Shown: in pieces, positions 17,625-26,578 of the stretch
Layout of the letters: the number at the start of each line of letters is the position of its first letter
How positions within the stretch are numbered: position 1 is the stretch's first letter
DNA from: Burkholderiales bacterium
GTDB lineage: Bacteria; Pseudomonadota; Gammaproteobacteria; Burkholderiales; Burkholderiaceae_C
Direction: 5' to 3'
DNA: 52,126 nucleotides
Assembly (NCBI GenBank): GCA_016195825.1
Contig: JACPYV010000090.1
Span: forward strand, 1 to 52,126
Translations under genes and position numbers: made by a program
The notes under the pieces: model-generated
The model's input: the letters and a program-made list of their open reading frames with translations, nothing else
The model's database searches: none
Told to the model about the DNA's origin: nothing

Positions 17625-17772
17625 CGGGTGGTCTCCTTGAGGGAAAACTATCGTAGCGACCACGTCCGTAGCCTGCATGGGCCGAGGGCACAATGCCCTA
17701 AAACATGATGCCCCCACGCTCACGTCATTCACAGGCCCGCAAGCGGGTCAGGTCGCCGCGCGGGCCCCGACC

Positions 17773-18780
17773 ATGAACGTCATCATCCTCGACGACTACC
17801 AGGACGCCGTGCGCAAGTTGCGCTGTGCATCCAAGCTGGAGCCGCTGAACGCCAAGGTCTTCACCAACACGGTCAAGGGCATCGGCCAGCTGTCCGTGCG
17901 GCTGCGCGATGCCGAAGTGCTGGTGCTGATCCGCGAACGCACCGCCTTCCCGCGCCAGTTGCTCGAAAAACTGCCCAAGCTCAAGCTGATCTCGCAGACC
18001 GGCCGCGTCGGCAGCCACATCGACGTGGAGGCCTGCACGCGGCTGGGCATCGCCGTGGCCGAGGGCGTGGGCAGCCCTGTGGCGCCGGCCGAGCTGACCT
18101 GGGCGCTGATCATGGCGTCCATGCGCCGGCTGCCGCAGTACATCGGCAACCTCAAGCACGGCGCGTGGCAGCAGGCGGGGCTGAAGGCAGCGTCCATGCC
18201 GGCCAACTTCGGCGTCGGCATGGTGCTGCGCGGCAAGACGCTGGGCATCTGGGGCTACGGCAAGATCGGCCAGTTGGTGGCAGGCTACGGCCGCGCCTTC
18301 GGCATGCAGATCATGGTCTGGGGCAGCGAGGCGTCACGTCTGAGGGCGGAGGCCGACGGCCACCAGGCCGCACCGAGCCGCGAGGCCTTCTTTGCCGAGG
18401 CCGACGTGCTGTCCGTCCACCTGCGGCTGTGCGACGCGACGCGCGGCATCGTGACGCCAGAAGACCTGTCGCACATGAAGCCCACGGCGCTGTTCGTGAA
18501 CACCTCGCGCGCCGAGCTGGTCACGGAGGGTGCACTGGTATCGGCGCTGAACCGCGGCCGCCCCGGCATGGCGGCCATCGACGTGTTCGAGAGCGAACCC
18601 ATCCTGCAAGGCCACCCGCTGCTGCGGCTGGAGAACGCCGTCTGCACGCCACACATCGGCTATGTGGAGCAGGACAGCTACGAGCTCTACTTCGACGCGG
18701 CCTTCGACAACGTGCTGAACTTCATCAAGGCACAGCCGACGAACATCGTCAACCCGGAAGCGTTGAAGGTCCACCGCTGA
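17773..18780 (+). CDS. D-2-hydroxyacid dehydrogenase family protein
   Basis: A 335-aa NAD(P)-dependent enzyme of the D-isomer-specific family. The nucleotide fold has GIWGYGKIGQLVAGYGRAFGM, and the catalytic triad is visible as Arg in NTSRAELV, Glu in DVFESEP and His in TPHIGYVEQD. It reduces 2-keto acids or oxidises D-2-hydroxyacids; the substrate is not predictable, and related proteins are often annotated as phosphoglycerate dehydrogenase-like. The start at ATG 17773 matches the family N-terminus (MNVIILDDYQD). Chromate transporter genes follow after 7 bp, probably co-transcribed. Confidence 0.9.
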   Translation: MNVIILDDYQDAVRKLRCASKLEPLNAKVFTNTVKGIGQLSVRLRDAEVLVLIRERTAFPRQLLEKLPKLKLISQTGRVGSHIDVEACTRLGIAVAEGVGSPVAPAELTWALIMASMRRLPQYIGNLKHGAWQQAGLKAASMPANFGVGMVLRGKTLGIWGYGKIGQLVAGYGRAFGMQIMVWGSEASRLRAEADGHQAAPSREAFFAEADVLSVHLRLCDATRGIVTPEDLSHMKPTALFVNTSRAELVTEGALVSALNRGRPGMAAIDVFESEPILQGHPLLRLENAVCTPHIGYVEQDSYELYFDAAFDNVLNFIKAQPTNIVNPEALKVHR

Positions 18781-18787
18781 AGTCGCC

Positions 18788-19342
18788 GTGCTGAACCGTC
18801 CGGATTCCCTCGCGCACCTGTTCCTGGCGTTCACGCGGCTGGCACTGCAGGGCTTCGGCGGCGTGCTGGCCGTGGCGCAGCGCGAGTTGGTCGAGCGCCT
18901 GAACTGGATGACGAAAGAAGAGTTCGTCGAGATGCTGTCCATCGCCCAGGTGCTGCCGGGTCCCAACGTCGTCAATCTGTCAATGATGGTCGGCGACCGC
19001 TTCTTCGGCCTGCGTGGCGCGGTCGTCGCGCTGGCCGGCATGCTGGCGGCGCCGGCCGTCATCGTGCTGGCGTTGGCCGTCGCCTATGACCAGCTGTCCG
19101 GCCATCCCATGGCTGTAAATGCGCTGCGCTGCATTGGCACGGTGTCAGCGGGCCTGATCCTAGCGACCGGCTTCAAGCTGCTGCCAGCGCTGAAGAAGAG
19201 CCCTCTAGGCCGTCCGCTGGCGCTGGGGCTGGCGATCGCGGCCTTCGTGCTGATCGGGCTACTGCGTTGGCCGCTGATCGGTGTGCTGGCGCTGTTGGGC
19301 GGCGGCGGCATGCTCATCGCCTGGTGGAGATTGCGCCAGTGA
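18788..19342 (+). CDS. Chromate transporter, half-size CHR subunit A
   Basis: A 184-aa membrane protein with the CHR motif at the N-terminus (FLAFTRLALQGFGGVLAVAQREL, then AQVLPGPNVVNLSMMVG) and about five hydrophobic segments. It starts with GTG. Short-chain CHR proteins work as pairs encoded in tandem, each equal to one half of full ChrA. The next gene is the partner, and its GTG overlaps this stop (GTGA). Known relatives export chromate; other anions are possible. Confidence 0.9.
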   Translation: MLNRPDSLAHLFLAFTRLALQGFGGVLAVAQRELVERLNWMTKEEFVEMLSIAQVLPGPNVVNLSMMVGDRFFGLRGAVVALAGMLAAPAVIVLALAVAYDQLSGHPMAVNALRCIGTVSAGLILATGFKLLPALKKSPLGRPLALGLAIAAFVLIGLLRWPLIGVLALLGGGGMLIAWWRLRQ

Positions 19343-19881
19343 ATACGCCGGTCGACCTGTTCAGCCTGTTCCTGCACTTCCTGACGCTGTCGTTGCTGTC
19401 CATCGGCGGCGCGATCACGACGGTGCCGGAGATGCACCGCTTTCTGGTCGACAAGACTGGCTGGCTGTCGGACACCAACTTCACCGCGTCCATCGCGCTG
19501 GCCCAGGCGGCGCCCGGTCCCAACATCCTGTTCGTGGCCGTGCTGGGCTGGAACGTCGCCGGCGCGGCGGGCGCTGGCGCCGCGATGGCCGGCATCATGC
19601 TGCCATCCAGCGTGCTGACGCTGACCGCCACGCGCTGGGCCCGCGCCAACCGCGAGCACATTGCCGTGCGCGCGTTCTCGGCCGGCATGATGCCGCTGAC
19701 ACTGGGGCTCATCATCGCGACAGGCTGGCTGCTGGCGCTGCCCTTCCTGCGAGCCGATGAGCACCGCTGGGGCACGCTGGCACTGATCGCCGTCACCGTG
19801 CTGCTGACGCTGAAGACCCGGCTGGGCCTGGTCTGGATGGTGCTTGCAGGTGGTGTGCTGGGCGCGCTGGGTCTCGTCTGA
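19339..19881 (+). CDS. Chromate transporter, half-size CHR subunit B
   Basis: A 180-aa membrane protein, the second CHR half: FLHFLTLSLLSIGGAITTVPEMHRFLV, then ASIALAQAAPGPNILFVAVLGW, and further hydrophobic helices. The GTG start at 19339 overlaps the previous stop by 4 nt. Together the two proteins form a heterodimeric CHR transporter. A 238-bp convergent gap to upp follows, in which no clear terminator was recognised. Confidence 0.9.
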   Translation: MNTPVDLFSLFLHFLTLSLLSIGGAITTVPEMHRFLVDKTGWLSDTNFTASIALAQAAPGPNILFVAVLGWNVAGAAGAGAAMAGIMLPSSVLTLTATRWARANREHIAVRAFSAGMMPLTLGLIIATGWLLALPFLRADEHRWGTLALIAVTVLLTLKTRLGLVWMVLAGGVLGALGLV

Positions 19882-20119
19882 GCACCGTGCGGGCTTTGCG
19901 GGCCTAGCGCCGGACCGCTCCCAAGCCGGCCCGCCTTGGGCGATGTGCTCGCGGCTCAACGCTGCCGGCATCGCCGTCCCCTCGGGGGGCTAAAGCCGGA
20001 CGCGGCCAGTCCAGCGGACTTGTCGTGCCTGCCGAAGCGCAGCCGCTCTGTCGGCTGCGCGGTCTGCAAGGCCGACCAGACTTGCCCGCGTTCAGCGAAG
20101 CAAGACTAGGCGAGAAGCC

Positions 20120-20746
20120 TCAATTCGTCCCAAAGATCTTGTCGCCCGCGTCGCCCAGGCCCGGGATGATGTAGCCGACGTCGTTCAGGTGGCTGTCGAT
20201 GGCGGCCGTCCAGCAGCGCACGTCGGGGTGGGCGGCGGTCAGCGCCTTCACGCCCTCGGGCGCGGCCACCAGCACCAGCGCCCGCACATCCTTGCAGCCG
20301 CGCGCCTTCAGCAGGTCCACCGTGGCGATCATGCTGCCGGCCGTGGCCAGCATGGGGTCGATGATGAGGGCCGTGCGGGCTTCGAGGTTGCCGACGAACT
20401 TGTCGAAGTAGTTCACTGGCTTCAGCGTCTCGTGGTCGCGCGCCAGGCCCACAACGGACACCTTGGCGTTGGGCAGGATGTCCAGCACGCCGTCCAGCAT
20501 CCCCAGGCCCGCGCGCAAGATGGGCACCACGGTGACCTTCTTGCCGGCGATCTGGTCTATCTCGGCAGGGCCGCTCCAGCATTCGATGGTGACCTTCTCG
20601 GTCACGAAGTCGGCCGTCGCCTCGTAGGCCAGCAGGCGGGCGATCTCCCCGGTCAGCTCGCGGAACTTCTTGGTCGAGATCTCGGCCTCGCGCATCAGGC
20701 CGATCTTGTGCTTGACGAGGGGGTGCTGGACTTCGATGACGGCCAT
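20120..20746 (-). CDS. upp: Uracil phosphoribosyltransferase
   Basis: A 208-aa salvage enzyme making UMP from uracil and PRPP. It has [20 protein letters not shown] N-terminus ([18 protein letters not shown]), [13 protein letters not shown], the PRPP loop [14 protein letters not shown] and a C-terminal [16 protein letters not shown] that binds uracil. The length is as in other bacteria. rlmB lies upstream in the same direction with a 32-bp gap. Confidence 0.97.
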   Translation of the reverse strand: MAVIEVQHPLVKHKIGLMREAEISTKKFRELTGEIARLLAYEATADFVTEKVTIECWSGPAEIDQIAGKKVTVVPILRAGLGMLDGVLDILPNAKVSVVGLARDHETLKPVNYFDKFVGNLEARTALIIDPMLATAGSMIATVDLLKARGCKDVRALVLVAAPEGVKALTAAHPDVRCWTAAIDSHLNDVGYIIPGLGDAGDKIFGTN

Positions 20747-20778
20747 GACGAGCTTCCTTTTTTCCTGAATAGTCAGAA

Positions 20779-21516
20779 TTATCGACGCTGGCGCAGCACC
20801 TCATACAGGCACACACCCGACGCCACCGACACGTTCAGGCTCTCGACGGCGCCCGCCATCGGGATGCGCACCAGTTCGTCGCAAGTCTTGGCCGTCAGCT
20901 GGCGCATGCCCTCGCCTTCCGCGCCCAGCACGAAGGCGATGGGACGCTTCAGGTCCAGGTCGTAGATGGAGCGTTCGGCCTGATCCGAGGTGCCGACGAC
21001 CCAGATGTCGCGTTCCTTCAACTCATTCAAGGTCCGTGCCAGGTTGGTGACCATCAGGTAGGGCACGGTCTCGGCCGCGCCGCTGGCGACCTTGGCCACT
21101 GTCGCGTTCAGGCCCACGGCGCGGTCCTTGGGAGCGACGACAGCATGTGCGCCGGCGCCATCTGCCACGCGCAGGCAGGCGCCCAGGTTGTGCGGGTCGG
21201 TCACACCGTCCAGCACCAGCACCAACGCTGGGCCCTCCGCGGCGTCCAACACATCGTCCAACGAATGCAGCTGGGCCAGCGCCTGCACGCGGGCCACGAC
21301 ACCCTGGTGGCGCGGACTGCCGGCGATCTGGCTCAGGCGTTCGTCGGTGCTCTCCACCAGTTTGGCACCGGCCTCCCTGGCCCGCTCGATGAAGGCGCGC
21401 ATGCGCTGGTCGCGCCGGGACGGGTCGAAATGAACCTCAGCGACCGAGGCCGGGTGGGTCTTGAGGCGGACGGTGACGGCGTGAAAGCCGAACAGGACGG
21501 ACTTGGCAGAGCTCAT
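20779..21516 (-). CDS. rlmB: 23S rRNA (guanosine-2'-O-)-methyltransferase RlmB
   Basis: A 245-aa SpoU/TrmH-family enzyme for Gm2251 of 23S rRNA. N-terminal substrate domain [14 protein letters not shown]; the trefoil-knot motifs are [10 protein letters not shown] (catalytic Arg), [12 protein letters not shown] and [17 protein letters not shown]. The ATG at 21516 is chosen over one 9 bp upstream because it matches family starts. rnr, its common neighbour, is not in the window. Confidence 0.95.
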   Translation of the reverse strand: MSSAKSVLFGFHAVTVRLKTHPASVAEVHFDPSRRDQRMRAFIERAREAGAKLVESTDERLSQIAGSPRHQGVVARVQALAQLHSLDDVLDAAEGPALVLVLDGVTDPHNLGACLRVADGAGAHAVVAPKDRAVGLNATVAKVASGAAETVPYLMVTNLARTLNELKERDIWVVGTSDQAERSIYDLDLKRPIAFVLGAEGEGMRQLTAKTCDELVRIPMAGAVESLNVSVASGVCLYEVLRQRR

Positions 21517-21532
21517 CGCCCGCATTGTCGGC

Positions 21533-22324
21533 TCAGCGGCCCGCCTGCTGCCTCGCGTTCTCCAGGATGTTCACAAAGCTGTCGGTCCAGAAGCGCGCCT
21601 TGTGCTTGGCCAGATGGTCCAGCAGTGCGTCGTGGGCCTCTCGGGTCACGCTCAGGTGCTCGGCGCCGACACCGTGAAACAGCAGTGACACCACGGCGTG
21701 CTGGGCCGCCGCCTTTTCGACCAGCGCGATCAACTGCTCGCCGCTCCAGCCCTCGACGAAATAGACCGGCATGGCGTAAGGGTCCAGTGCGGCCGTGTCG
21801 GTGACCAGGCCCGCGCCAGCCGCGCGGTAGGCCACGAACTGCGGCCGCAGCGCGGTGACGAAGTCCTGGCCGCCCGCCGTCATGTCCAGGCAGGGCGGGG
21901 TGAAGCTGCGCTTCGTGCGCCCGTCCAGCGACTGCAGCCAGGTGTTGGCCGCGATGATCTGTTCCTGCACCTGGGCCGGCGTCTGGCGCTCCAGGTCGCG
22001 GTGGGGCAGCACCCATTCACGGCCCGGCCCCTTGGCCGAGCAGCTGTGAAATAGGCTGTGGTTGCCCAACTCATGCCCCGCAGCTGCCGCAGCCTTCCAC
22101 TCGTTCTGGCGGCCGGGCAGCGTGGGTCCGTTGATGGGCACGTAGAAGCTGGCCTTCAGGCCGCGCTTGTTCAGCGCCGGCACGACATGGTCCAGTTGGC
22201 TGTCTAGCCCGTCGTCGTAGCCCAGGCTGATGGCCGCCTGCGCGCCGTTGGGCCACACAAACGGTGCCGCCGGCACGGCCAGGGCCACCATCAGGCCGAG
22301 TGCGGCCACGAGCAGGTTTCGCAT
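21533..22324 (-). CDS. Secreted polysaccharide deacetylase (NodB/CE4-like)
   Basis: A 263-aa protein with an N-terminal signal peptide ([20 protein letters not shown]). The NodB motifs are present with variation: [11 protein letters not shown] replaces the usual TFDDG, and [12 protein letters not shown] supplies the metal-binding His pair (HxxxH). A C-terminal VSLLFHGVG is the last motif. It would remove acetyl groups from a periplasmic or surface polysaccharide. The start at 22324 is ATG (a GTG lies one codon earlier). It follows the DUF1624-like gene by 9 bp, so the two may act on the same glycan. Confidence 0.87.
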   Translation of the reverse strand: MRNLLVAALGLMVALAVPAAPFVWPNGAQAAISLGYDDGLDSQLDHVVPALNKRGLKASFYVPINGPTLPGRQNEWKAAAAAGHELGNHSLFHSCSAKGPGREWVLPHRDLERQTPAQVQEQIIAANTWLQSLDGRTKRSFTPPCLDMTAGGQDFVTALRPQFVAYRAAGAGLVTDTAALDPYAMPVYFVEGWSGEQLIALVEKAAAQHAVVSLLFHGVGAEHLSVTREAHDALLDHLAKHKARFWTDSFVNILENARQQAGR

Positions 22325-22333
22325 CACATTCCT

Positions 22334-23044
22334 TCAACGCAACGATTGAATCCCCATCAGCACGCCGATGAGCACCGGCTGATGGGCCATGTAGAAACTC
22401 AGGGACCACCGCCCCAGTACGGTCAACGGCCGCGGCGCAAGGCCCTGCCACAACTGCGGCCGGGCACGCGTGACGACAAAGCCCAGCACCATGACGCCCA
22501 GCCAGGGCAGCACGGGCACGTAGTCCTCGGTGATGGGCTTGTGCGTGACCAGGCCGACCCAGTTACTCCAGCGCGTGTCGAAGACCGGCAGCTGCACGAC
22601 ACGTGGCGCGGCGATGGCCAGCGCGGCCAGCACCAGCAAGACCGGGTTGGGCAAGCGGCTCAGACCCAGGCGCAACAACAGCAGCATGACGGCAATGCCG
22701 TGCAGCACGCCGAAGCTGATCCAGCTGCCCGGGAACATGAACCACGAGCCCAGCGACACCAGCAACGCGCAGCCGGCGACCTGGGCCCAGCGCTTCCAGA
22801 AGCGCGCCGAGCGCTGGCCCGCCAGCACCGCGAACGCCTGGCCGCCGCCAGCGCAGAACAGGAACAGGCTGACGATGGCCGTGCGCTGCCAGGTCCAGAC
22901 CGGGTCGCGGTAGAAGTCCTGGCGTATCCAACCGAAGTGGTTCAGGTCGAAGCCGAAATGAAACGCCGCCATCCAAACGATGGCCAGGCCGCGCAGCGCA
23001 TCAAGTCGATCGTGGCGGTCGGAGCGAGTGGGCAGCACGGACAT
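22334..23044 (-). CDS. DUF1624/HGSNAT-like membrane acyltransferase
   Basis: A 236-aa multi-pass membrane protein. RLDALRGLAIVWMAAFHFGFDLNHFG is the DUF1624 (heparan-alpha-glucosaminide N-acetyltransferase-related) N-terminus with its conserved His, then about six more hydrophobic segments, ending SFYMAHQPVLIGVLMG. It resembles acyltransferase family 3 in topology. It probably moves acetyl groups across the inner membrane onto a sugar. The gene pair with the polysaccharide deacetylase suggests a surface glycan that is both acetylated and deacetylated. Confidence 0.85.
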   Translation of the reverse strand: MSVLPTRSDRHDRLDALRGLAIVWMAAFHFGFDLNHFGWIRQDFYRDPVWTWQRTAIVSLFLFCAGGGQAFAVLAGQRSARFWKRWAQVAGCALLVSLGSWFMFPGSWISFGVLHGIAVMLLLLRLGLSRLPNPVLLVLAALAIAAPRVVQLPVFDTRWSNWVGLVTHKPITEDYVPVLPWLGVMVLGFVVTRARPQLWQGLAPRPLTVLGRWSLSFYMAHQPVLIGVLMGIQSLR

Positions 23045-23052
23045 CGAGGAGT

Positions 23053-23658
23053 TCAGGGCAGCGGCGTGGACGCGGCATTCTGGCCCCGCTGCAGCAACGG
23101 CTGGTTACGGCGCAGCGCCCGCTCCTCGGCGAGGTGCCGGCGCGCGATGCGGTCGCCCTCGTCCGGGTCGGCAGCGCTGTGCATGGCCTCTGCGCGCAGC
23201 CGGGCGTCCTGGCGCACGCGGTCGCCCAACTGGGTCTGCGCGGCCTGGGCCTCGCGGCTGATGTCCCAGTCGGCATCGCGGTAGCGGCCCTGGCCGTTGC
23301 GGCACTGGCGGGCGCGGCGCATCTCGTCCTGCAGGAACTGGCGCTCCGCGTCGCCCAGCGTCGTCGAGTTGGCACGGGTCTGCATGCCACGAATCTCTCC
23401 GTCGCCCGGGCAGACATTGCCCACGGGCGCGGACGCCGCAGAAGCCGGCACGCCGCCCAGGGCGGCACGCACGACCTCGGGCTTGAGGCTCTCGACCACG
23501 TTGGGCTGAAGGCTGCGCTCGGACACCGGCTTGCCGCTGTCGGGGCAGGGCTTGTCGCTGAAACGGACCTGGCCGTTCACCTCGCACTTCCAGACCTGCT
23601 GCGCAGCCGCGCCGGACACCGCCAGCACCAGCGCCCACCCCAGTCCCCATCGTTTCAT
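23053..23658 (-). CDS. DUF4124 domain periplasmic protein
   Basis: A 201-aa exported protein: signal peptide KRWGLGWALVLAVSGAAAQ followed by QVWKCEVNGQVRFSDKPCP, the DUF4124 core with its two Cys that probably pair. The remainder is a charged helical region (residues about 95-190) rich in Arg/Ala/Glu. Such proteins are frequent in Burkholderiales and have no assigned function. The ATG at 23658 is selected because it starts the signal peptide. The gap to the upstream winged-helix gene is 190 bp with no feature recognised. Confidence 0.87.
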   Translation of the reverse strand: MKRWGLGWALVLAVSGAAAQQVWKCEVNGQVRFSDKPCPDSGKPVSERSLQPNVVESLKPEVVRAALGGVPASAASAPVGNVCPGDGEIRGMQTRANSTTLGDAERQFLQDEMRRARQCRNGQGRYRDADWDISREAQAAQTQLGDRVRQDARLRAEAMHSAADPDEGDRIARRHLAEERALRRNQPLLQRGQNAASTPLP

Positions 23659-23848
23659 CGTCCGCCTCCCGACTTCAGCCATCCTGGCACGCGCCGCATT
23701 GTTCAGCATCGGCCGGACCATGACCTGGACTGCGATCGTGGCAGAGCTTGCTATGCAGAGCGCTGTCGACGTTCTTTACAACCCGCCCGGAATGTCAGCC
23801 CGGCGGACCCGCGACCGGCATGCCCGCGACAGAACGCTGGCGCCGCAC

Positions 23849-24307
23849 TCAGGCAGTTGCCGACACTGGCGCCACCTGCGCAGCATGCAAAGTGCGCTGG
23901 CACTGACGCAGGCTCAGGTGAACCGCGTGATGCTCCTGGAGGTGTTGCTGCAGCAACTTGCCATCCCACCGCCCCTGGGCATAACCGCAGCCGCTGGGCG
24001 GCGCACGAAGCTCCGCCGCCAGGATGCATGACTGCGGGCCCGACAGGCGTGGCGGGCGCCCCACGTGGCGCTCAGCCATCGACAGGGGAGCGCCATTGGA
24101 CCCGGTCCCGAGGACAAGCCTGACCCAGCGCTGCAGGCTGCGCGGGCTGTCGCCAAACCAGGCAGCCACCTCGGCACAACTGCGCCCGCAAGCCACCAGG
24201 CAGACGCAATGCTGCCGATGCAGCGCCTGCGCCTGCGCCGACCGATCCAACTCCGCTCGCAACATCTGCCGTAACGCCTCGAGCGCAGAAGCGGGCACCT
24301 GGGTCAT
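23849..24307 (-). CDS. Orphan IS630-like winged-helix protein
   Basis: A 152-aa protein carrying two DNA-binding parts seen at the N-terminus of IS630-type transposases: a helix-turn-helix (CAEVAAWFGDSPRSLQRWVRL) and a winged helix (WDGKLLQQHLQEHHAVHLSLRQCQRTLHA). The DDE catalytic domain is absent and no terminal inverted repeats or target duplication were seen, so this is either a domesticated DNA-binding protein or a transposase remnant. It is divergent from the PEP-CTERM gene, 174 bp away, and could regulate it. Cys content is unusually high for the window. Confidence 0.7.
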   Translation of the reverse strand: MTQVPASALEALRQMLRAELDRSAQAQALHRQHCVCLVACGRSCAEVAAWFGDSPRSLQRWVRLVLGTGSNGAPLSMAERHVGRPPRLSGPQSCILAAELRAPPSGCGYAQGRWDGKLLQQHLQEHHAVHLSLRQCQRTLHAAQVAPVSATA

Positions 24308-24376
24308 GAGGCTTCTCCTGTTCCTCGCCGCAGTCGCGCGACAGGCCTTCTGGCGCTTTGCTGCGGCGCGAGTAGC

Positions 24377-24392
24377 TGGCACGCTAGATGCA
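24377..24392 (+). promoter_or_regulatory. Sigma-54 (-24/-12) promoter candidate for the PEP-CTERM gene
   Basis: TGGCACGctagATGCA matches the RpoN consensus TGGCACG-N4-TTGCW at all but one position, with GG (24378) and GC (24390) exactly 12 bp apart. It points at the PEP-CTERM gene starting at 24482. Sigma-54 promoters are known upstream of PEP-CTERM protein genes in species that have the PrsK/PrsR regulators. Confidence 0.65.
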
Positions 24393-24481
24393 CGGCCCAA
24401 AGGAGTCAGACAGCCAGGGCACGGCTGCCGACAACACCCAATATAGGCGGTGTATCGGTGCCCAAACCAAGGAGACGCACC

Positions 24482-25366
24482 ATGCACCAGACACCCGCCC
24501 GCAGGAGCCCCTGGTGGCTTGCACTGCCAATGATGGCTCTCTCGCCGCACGCGCTGGCCACCACAGGCCCCGAAGCCAACAGCAACGATTGCAGCCAGCG
24601 CGACGCCTATGTGATCGAACACAACTACACCCGCACGGCGCTGGACTTCACCATCAACTACACCGACCGACGCAACGGCGGCGTCATCGTGGACTCAGAC
24701 CACGTCGGAGAAATCGCGGCCGGCGGGCAGAGCGGCAAGCGCGAGATCCCCGACAAGGCCAAGAAGCTGACTCTGTGCGACGTTGTCAACCACACCCGTG
24801 CCATCGGCAACCCCGGTGGTGGTGGTGGTGGTGCCGGCGCTGGGCCGGACGACATCTGGAGCGGCGCCGAGCACGACCAGAAGTTCGAGGTGCTCTACAA
24901 GGATCCGGCCACAGGCAAGTACGTCCAGCAAAGCATCTTCCACTTCCTGGCACTGGCCTACGGCGGGGAAGAGATCCCCTTCATCGACTTCTGGTTCGAC
25001 ACCAGCGGCGACGGCACCATCGATGCCAGCGATCACATGTACGCGCTCTACGACATCGGCGAGTACACGCACAGCGGCACCGACTCGATCGCAGCCCTGC
25101 GCTCGCGCTTCGCGCCGGGCCAGGCGGTGGACATCCTCAACGGCCGCATCGCAGGCGTCGACGGCCTGTACTTCAACACCACCGCATTCACCTTCGACGA
25201 AAACACCGGCTACCAAGGGACCAACTATTCCGGCAAAGGCTATGGCGTGACGGACCACACCCTCTACGGCCAGTTGCCCGAACCTGCCAGCCTGGCGCTG
25301 GCACTGTCGGCACTGGCGGTGGCGGGCATGGGCTCCCGCCGGGCCAGGCAGCGCCACGGGACCTGA
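24482..25366 (+). CDS. PEP-CTERM sorted exported protein
   Basis: A 294-aa protein with an N-terminal signal peptide (RRSPWWLALPMMALSPHALA) and a C-terminal sorting tail: PEPASL, a hydrophobic stretch, then RRARQR. That tail is recognised by exosortase, which is not in this window. The body contains a poly-Gly tract from a GGT(x6) run at 24815-24832, and an acidic loop FWFDTSGDGTIDASDHMY like an EF-hand. Function is unknown; PEP-CTERM proteins are associated with exopolysaccharide and surface structures. AAGGAG precedes the ATG at the right distance. Regulated probably by the sigma-54 site upstream. Confidence 0.9.
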   Translation: MHQTPARRSPWWLALPMMALSPHALATTGPEANSNDCSQRDAYVIEHNYTRTALDFTINYTDRRNGGVIVDSDHVGEIAAGGQSGKREIPDKAKKLTLCDVVNHTRAIGNPGGGGGGAGAGPDDIWSGAEHDQKFEVLYKDPATGKYVQQSIFHFLALAYGGEEIPFIDFWFDTSGDGTIDASDHMYALYDIGEYTHSGTDSIAALRSRFAPGQAVDILNGRIAGVDGLYFNTTAFTFDENTGYQGTNYSGKGYGVTDHTLYGQLPEPASLALALSALAVAGMGSRRARQRHGT

Positions 25367-25441
25367 GCGCGCGCCCGGGCGGGCCTTGGAAGCCCGGCGT
25401 TGTGCCCAAAATGCGGGCCGACGTCACTCCCGCCAACGCCC

Positions 25442-26529
25442 GTGCTCACCCTGCCCCGCCGCCTCGCCCTTGCTGCCGCGCTGCTCATCCTAGGCGCCCC
25501 CCCCCTGCCTTCGCCAAGGCCCCCGCCCAGCCGCGCACCATCAGCGCCCGCGGCGCGCTGGACGCCGAGGAGATGAACAACATCGGCGTGTTCAAACGCG
25601 TGAGCCCGTCGGTGGTGCACATCACGACGCTGGCCGTGCAGCGCGACTTCTTCTCGCTGCGCACCAGCGAACAGCCCAGCGGCACGGGCACCGGATTCGT
25701 CTGGGACGACACGGGCCACATCGTCACCAACTTCCACGTCATCCAAGGCGGCGACCGCGCCACCGTCACGCTGAGCGACCAGAGCAGCTACCCGGCCAAG
25801 CTGGTGGGCGCATTCCCCGACCGTGACATCGCCGTGCTGCGCATCGAGGCGCCGCGCGACAAGTTGCCCGCCATCGCCGTGGGTGCGAGCCGTGACCTGC
25901 AGGTGGGCCAGAAGGTCTACGCCATTGGCAACCCCTTCGGCTTGGACCAGACGTTGACCACCGGCATCGTCTCGGCCCTGAACCGCGAGATCGAGTCGGT
26001 CACGCGGCGCACCATCAAGGGCGCCATCCAGACGGACGCCGCCATCAACCCCGGCAACTCGGGCGGGCCGCTGCTGGACTCGGCGGGGCGGCTGATCGGC
26101 GTCAACACGGCGATCTACAGCCCCAGCGGGGCGAGTGCGGGGATTGGGTTTGCGATTCCGGTCGACGAAGTGAACCGCATCGTGCCGCGCCTGATCCGCG
26201 ACGGGCGCTTTATCCGGCCGGCTCTCGGCGTGACGGCAGGACCGGCCAACATCGCGCAGGCACTGGGGGCGCCCAAGGGCGTGATGCTGGTCAACGTGGC
26301 CGACGGCAGCCCGGCCGCCGCCGCCGGCCTCAAGCCCTTCGCCCGCGACCGCAGCGGGCGCATCGTGCAGGGCGACGTCATCACCGCCGTCGACGGGCAG
26401 ACGGTGGCGGACCTGGATGACATGTTGTCGCTGATCGAGACGCGGCAGATTGGGGAGAAGGTGACGCTGACGGTGTGGCGGGCGGGGCAGACGAGGAAGG
26501 TCACCGCGACGCTGGGCAGCTCCGACTAG
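25442..26529 (+). CDS. Trypsin-like serine protease (HtrA/DegP family) with frameshift in a C9 tract
   Basis: From about 25501 on, the reading frame encodes a trypsin fold with His in NFHVIQGG, Asp in DRDIAVLRI and Ser in NPGNSGGPLL, then one PDZ domain (GVMLVNVADGSPAAAAGLKP to the end). A fitting signal peptide starts at GTG 25442 (VLTLPRRLALAAALLILGAP) but is in another frame. The two frames meet in a run of nine C (25497-25505), and one extra C would join them with an ideal cleavage site (PPPAFA-KA). The only in-frame start is ATG 25411, giving no signal peptide. So the gene is frameshifted, phase-variable or carries a sequencing error. The mature part looks intact. Confidence 0.8.
25497..25505 (+). 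repeat. C9 homopolymer at the signal peptide/protease junction
   Basis: Nine consecutive C are placed exactly where the export signal changes frame relative to the protease. Such tracts are prone to slipped-strand mispairing and to sequencing errors. With ten C the signal peptide and protease would be in one frame. Confidence 0.85.
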
Positions 26530-26578
26530 GTCCGACACTGGGATCAACTTGGACCATGACTCAGCGGCAGGAGGGGCC

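Noticed and set aside
19882..20119. Possible terminator or repeat element between the CHR gene and upp
   Set aside because: Only scattered GC-rich partial dyads, no stem with T-run and no second copy that I could confirm.
23849..24307. An insertion sequence at the winged-helix gene
   Set aside because: No DDE domain, no terminal inverted repeats and no target duplication were found around it.
24815..24832. GGT(x6) microsatellite in the PEP-CTERM gene as a phase switch
   Set aside because: The unit is three bases, so length changes keep the frame and only alter a Gly tract.
24388..26529. A single 713-codon frame joining upstream sequence to the protease
   Set aside because: Its first two-thirds overlaps the PEP-CTERM gene in the wrong frame; only the part from about 25500 is protease.
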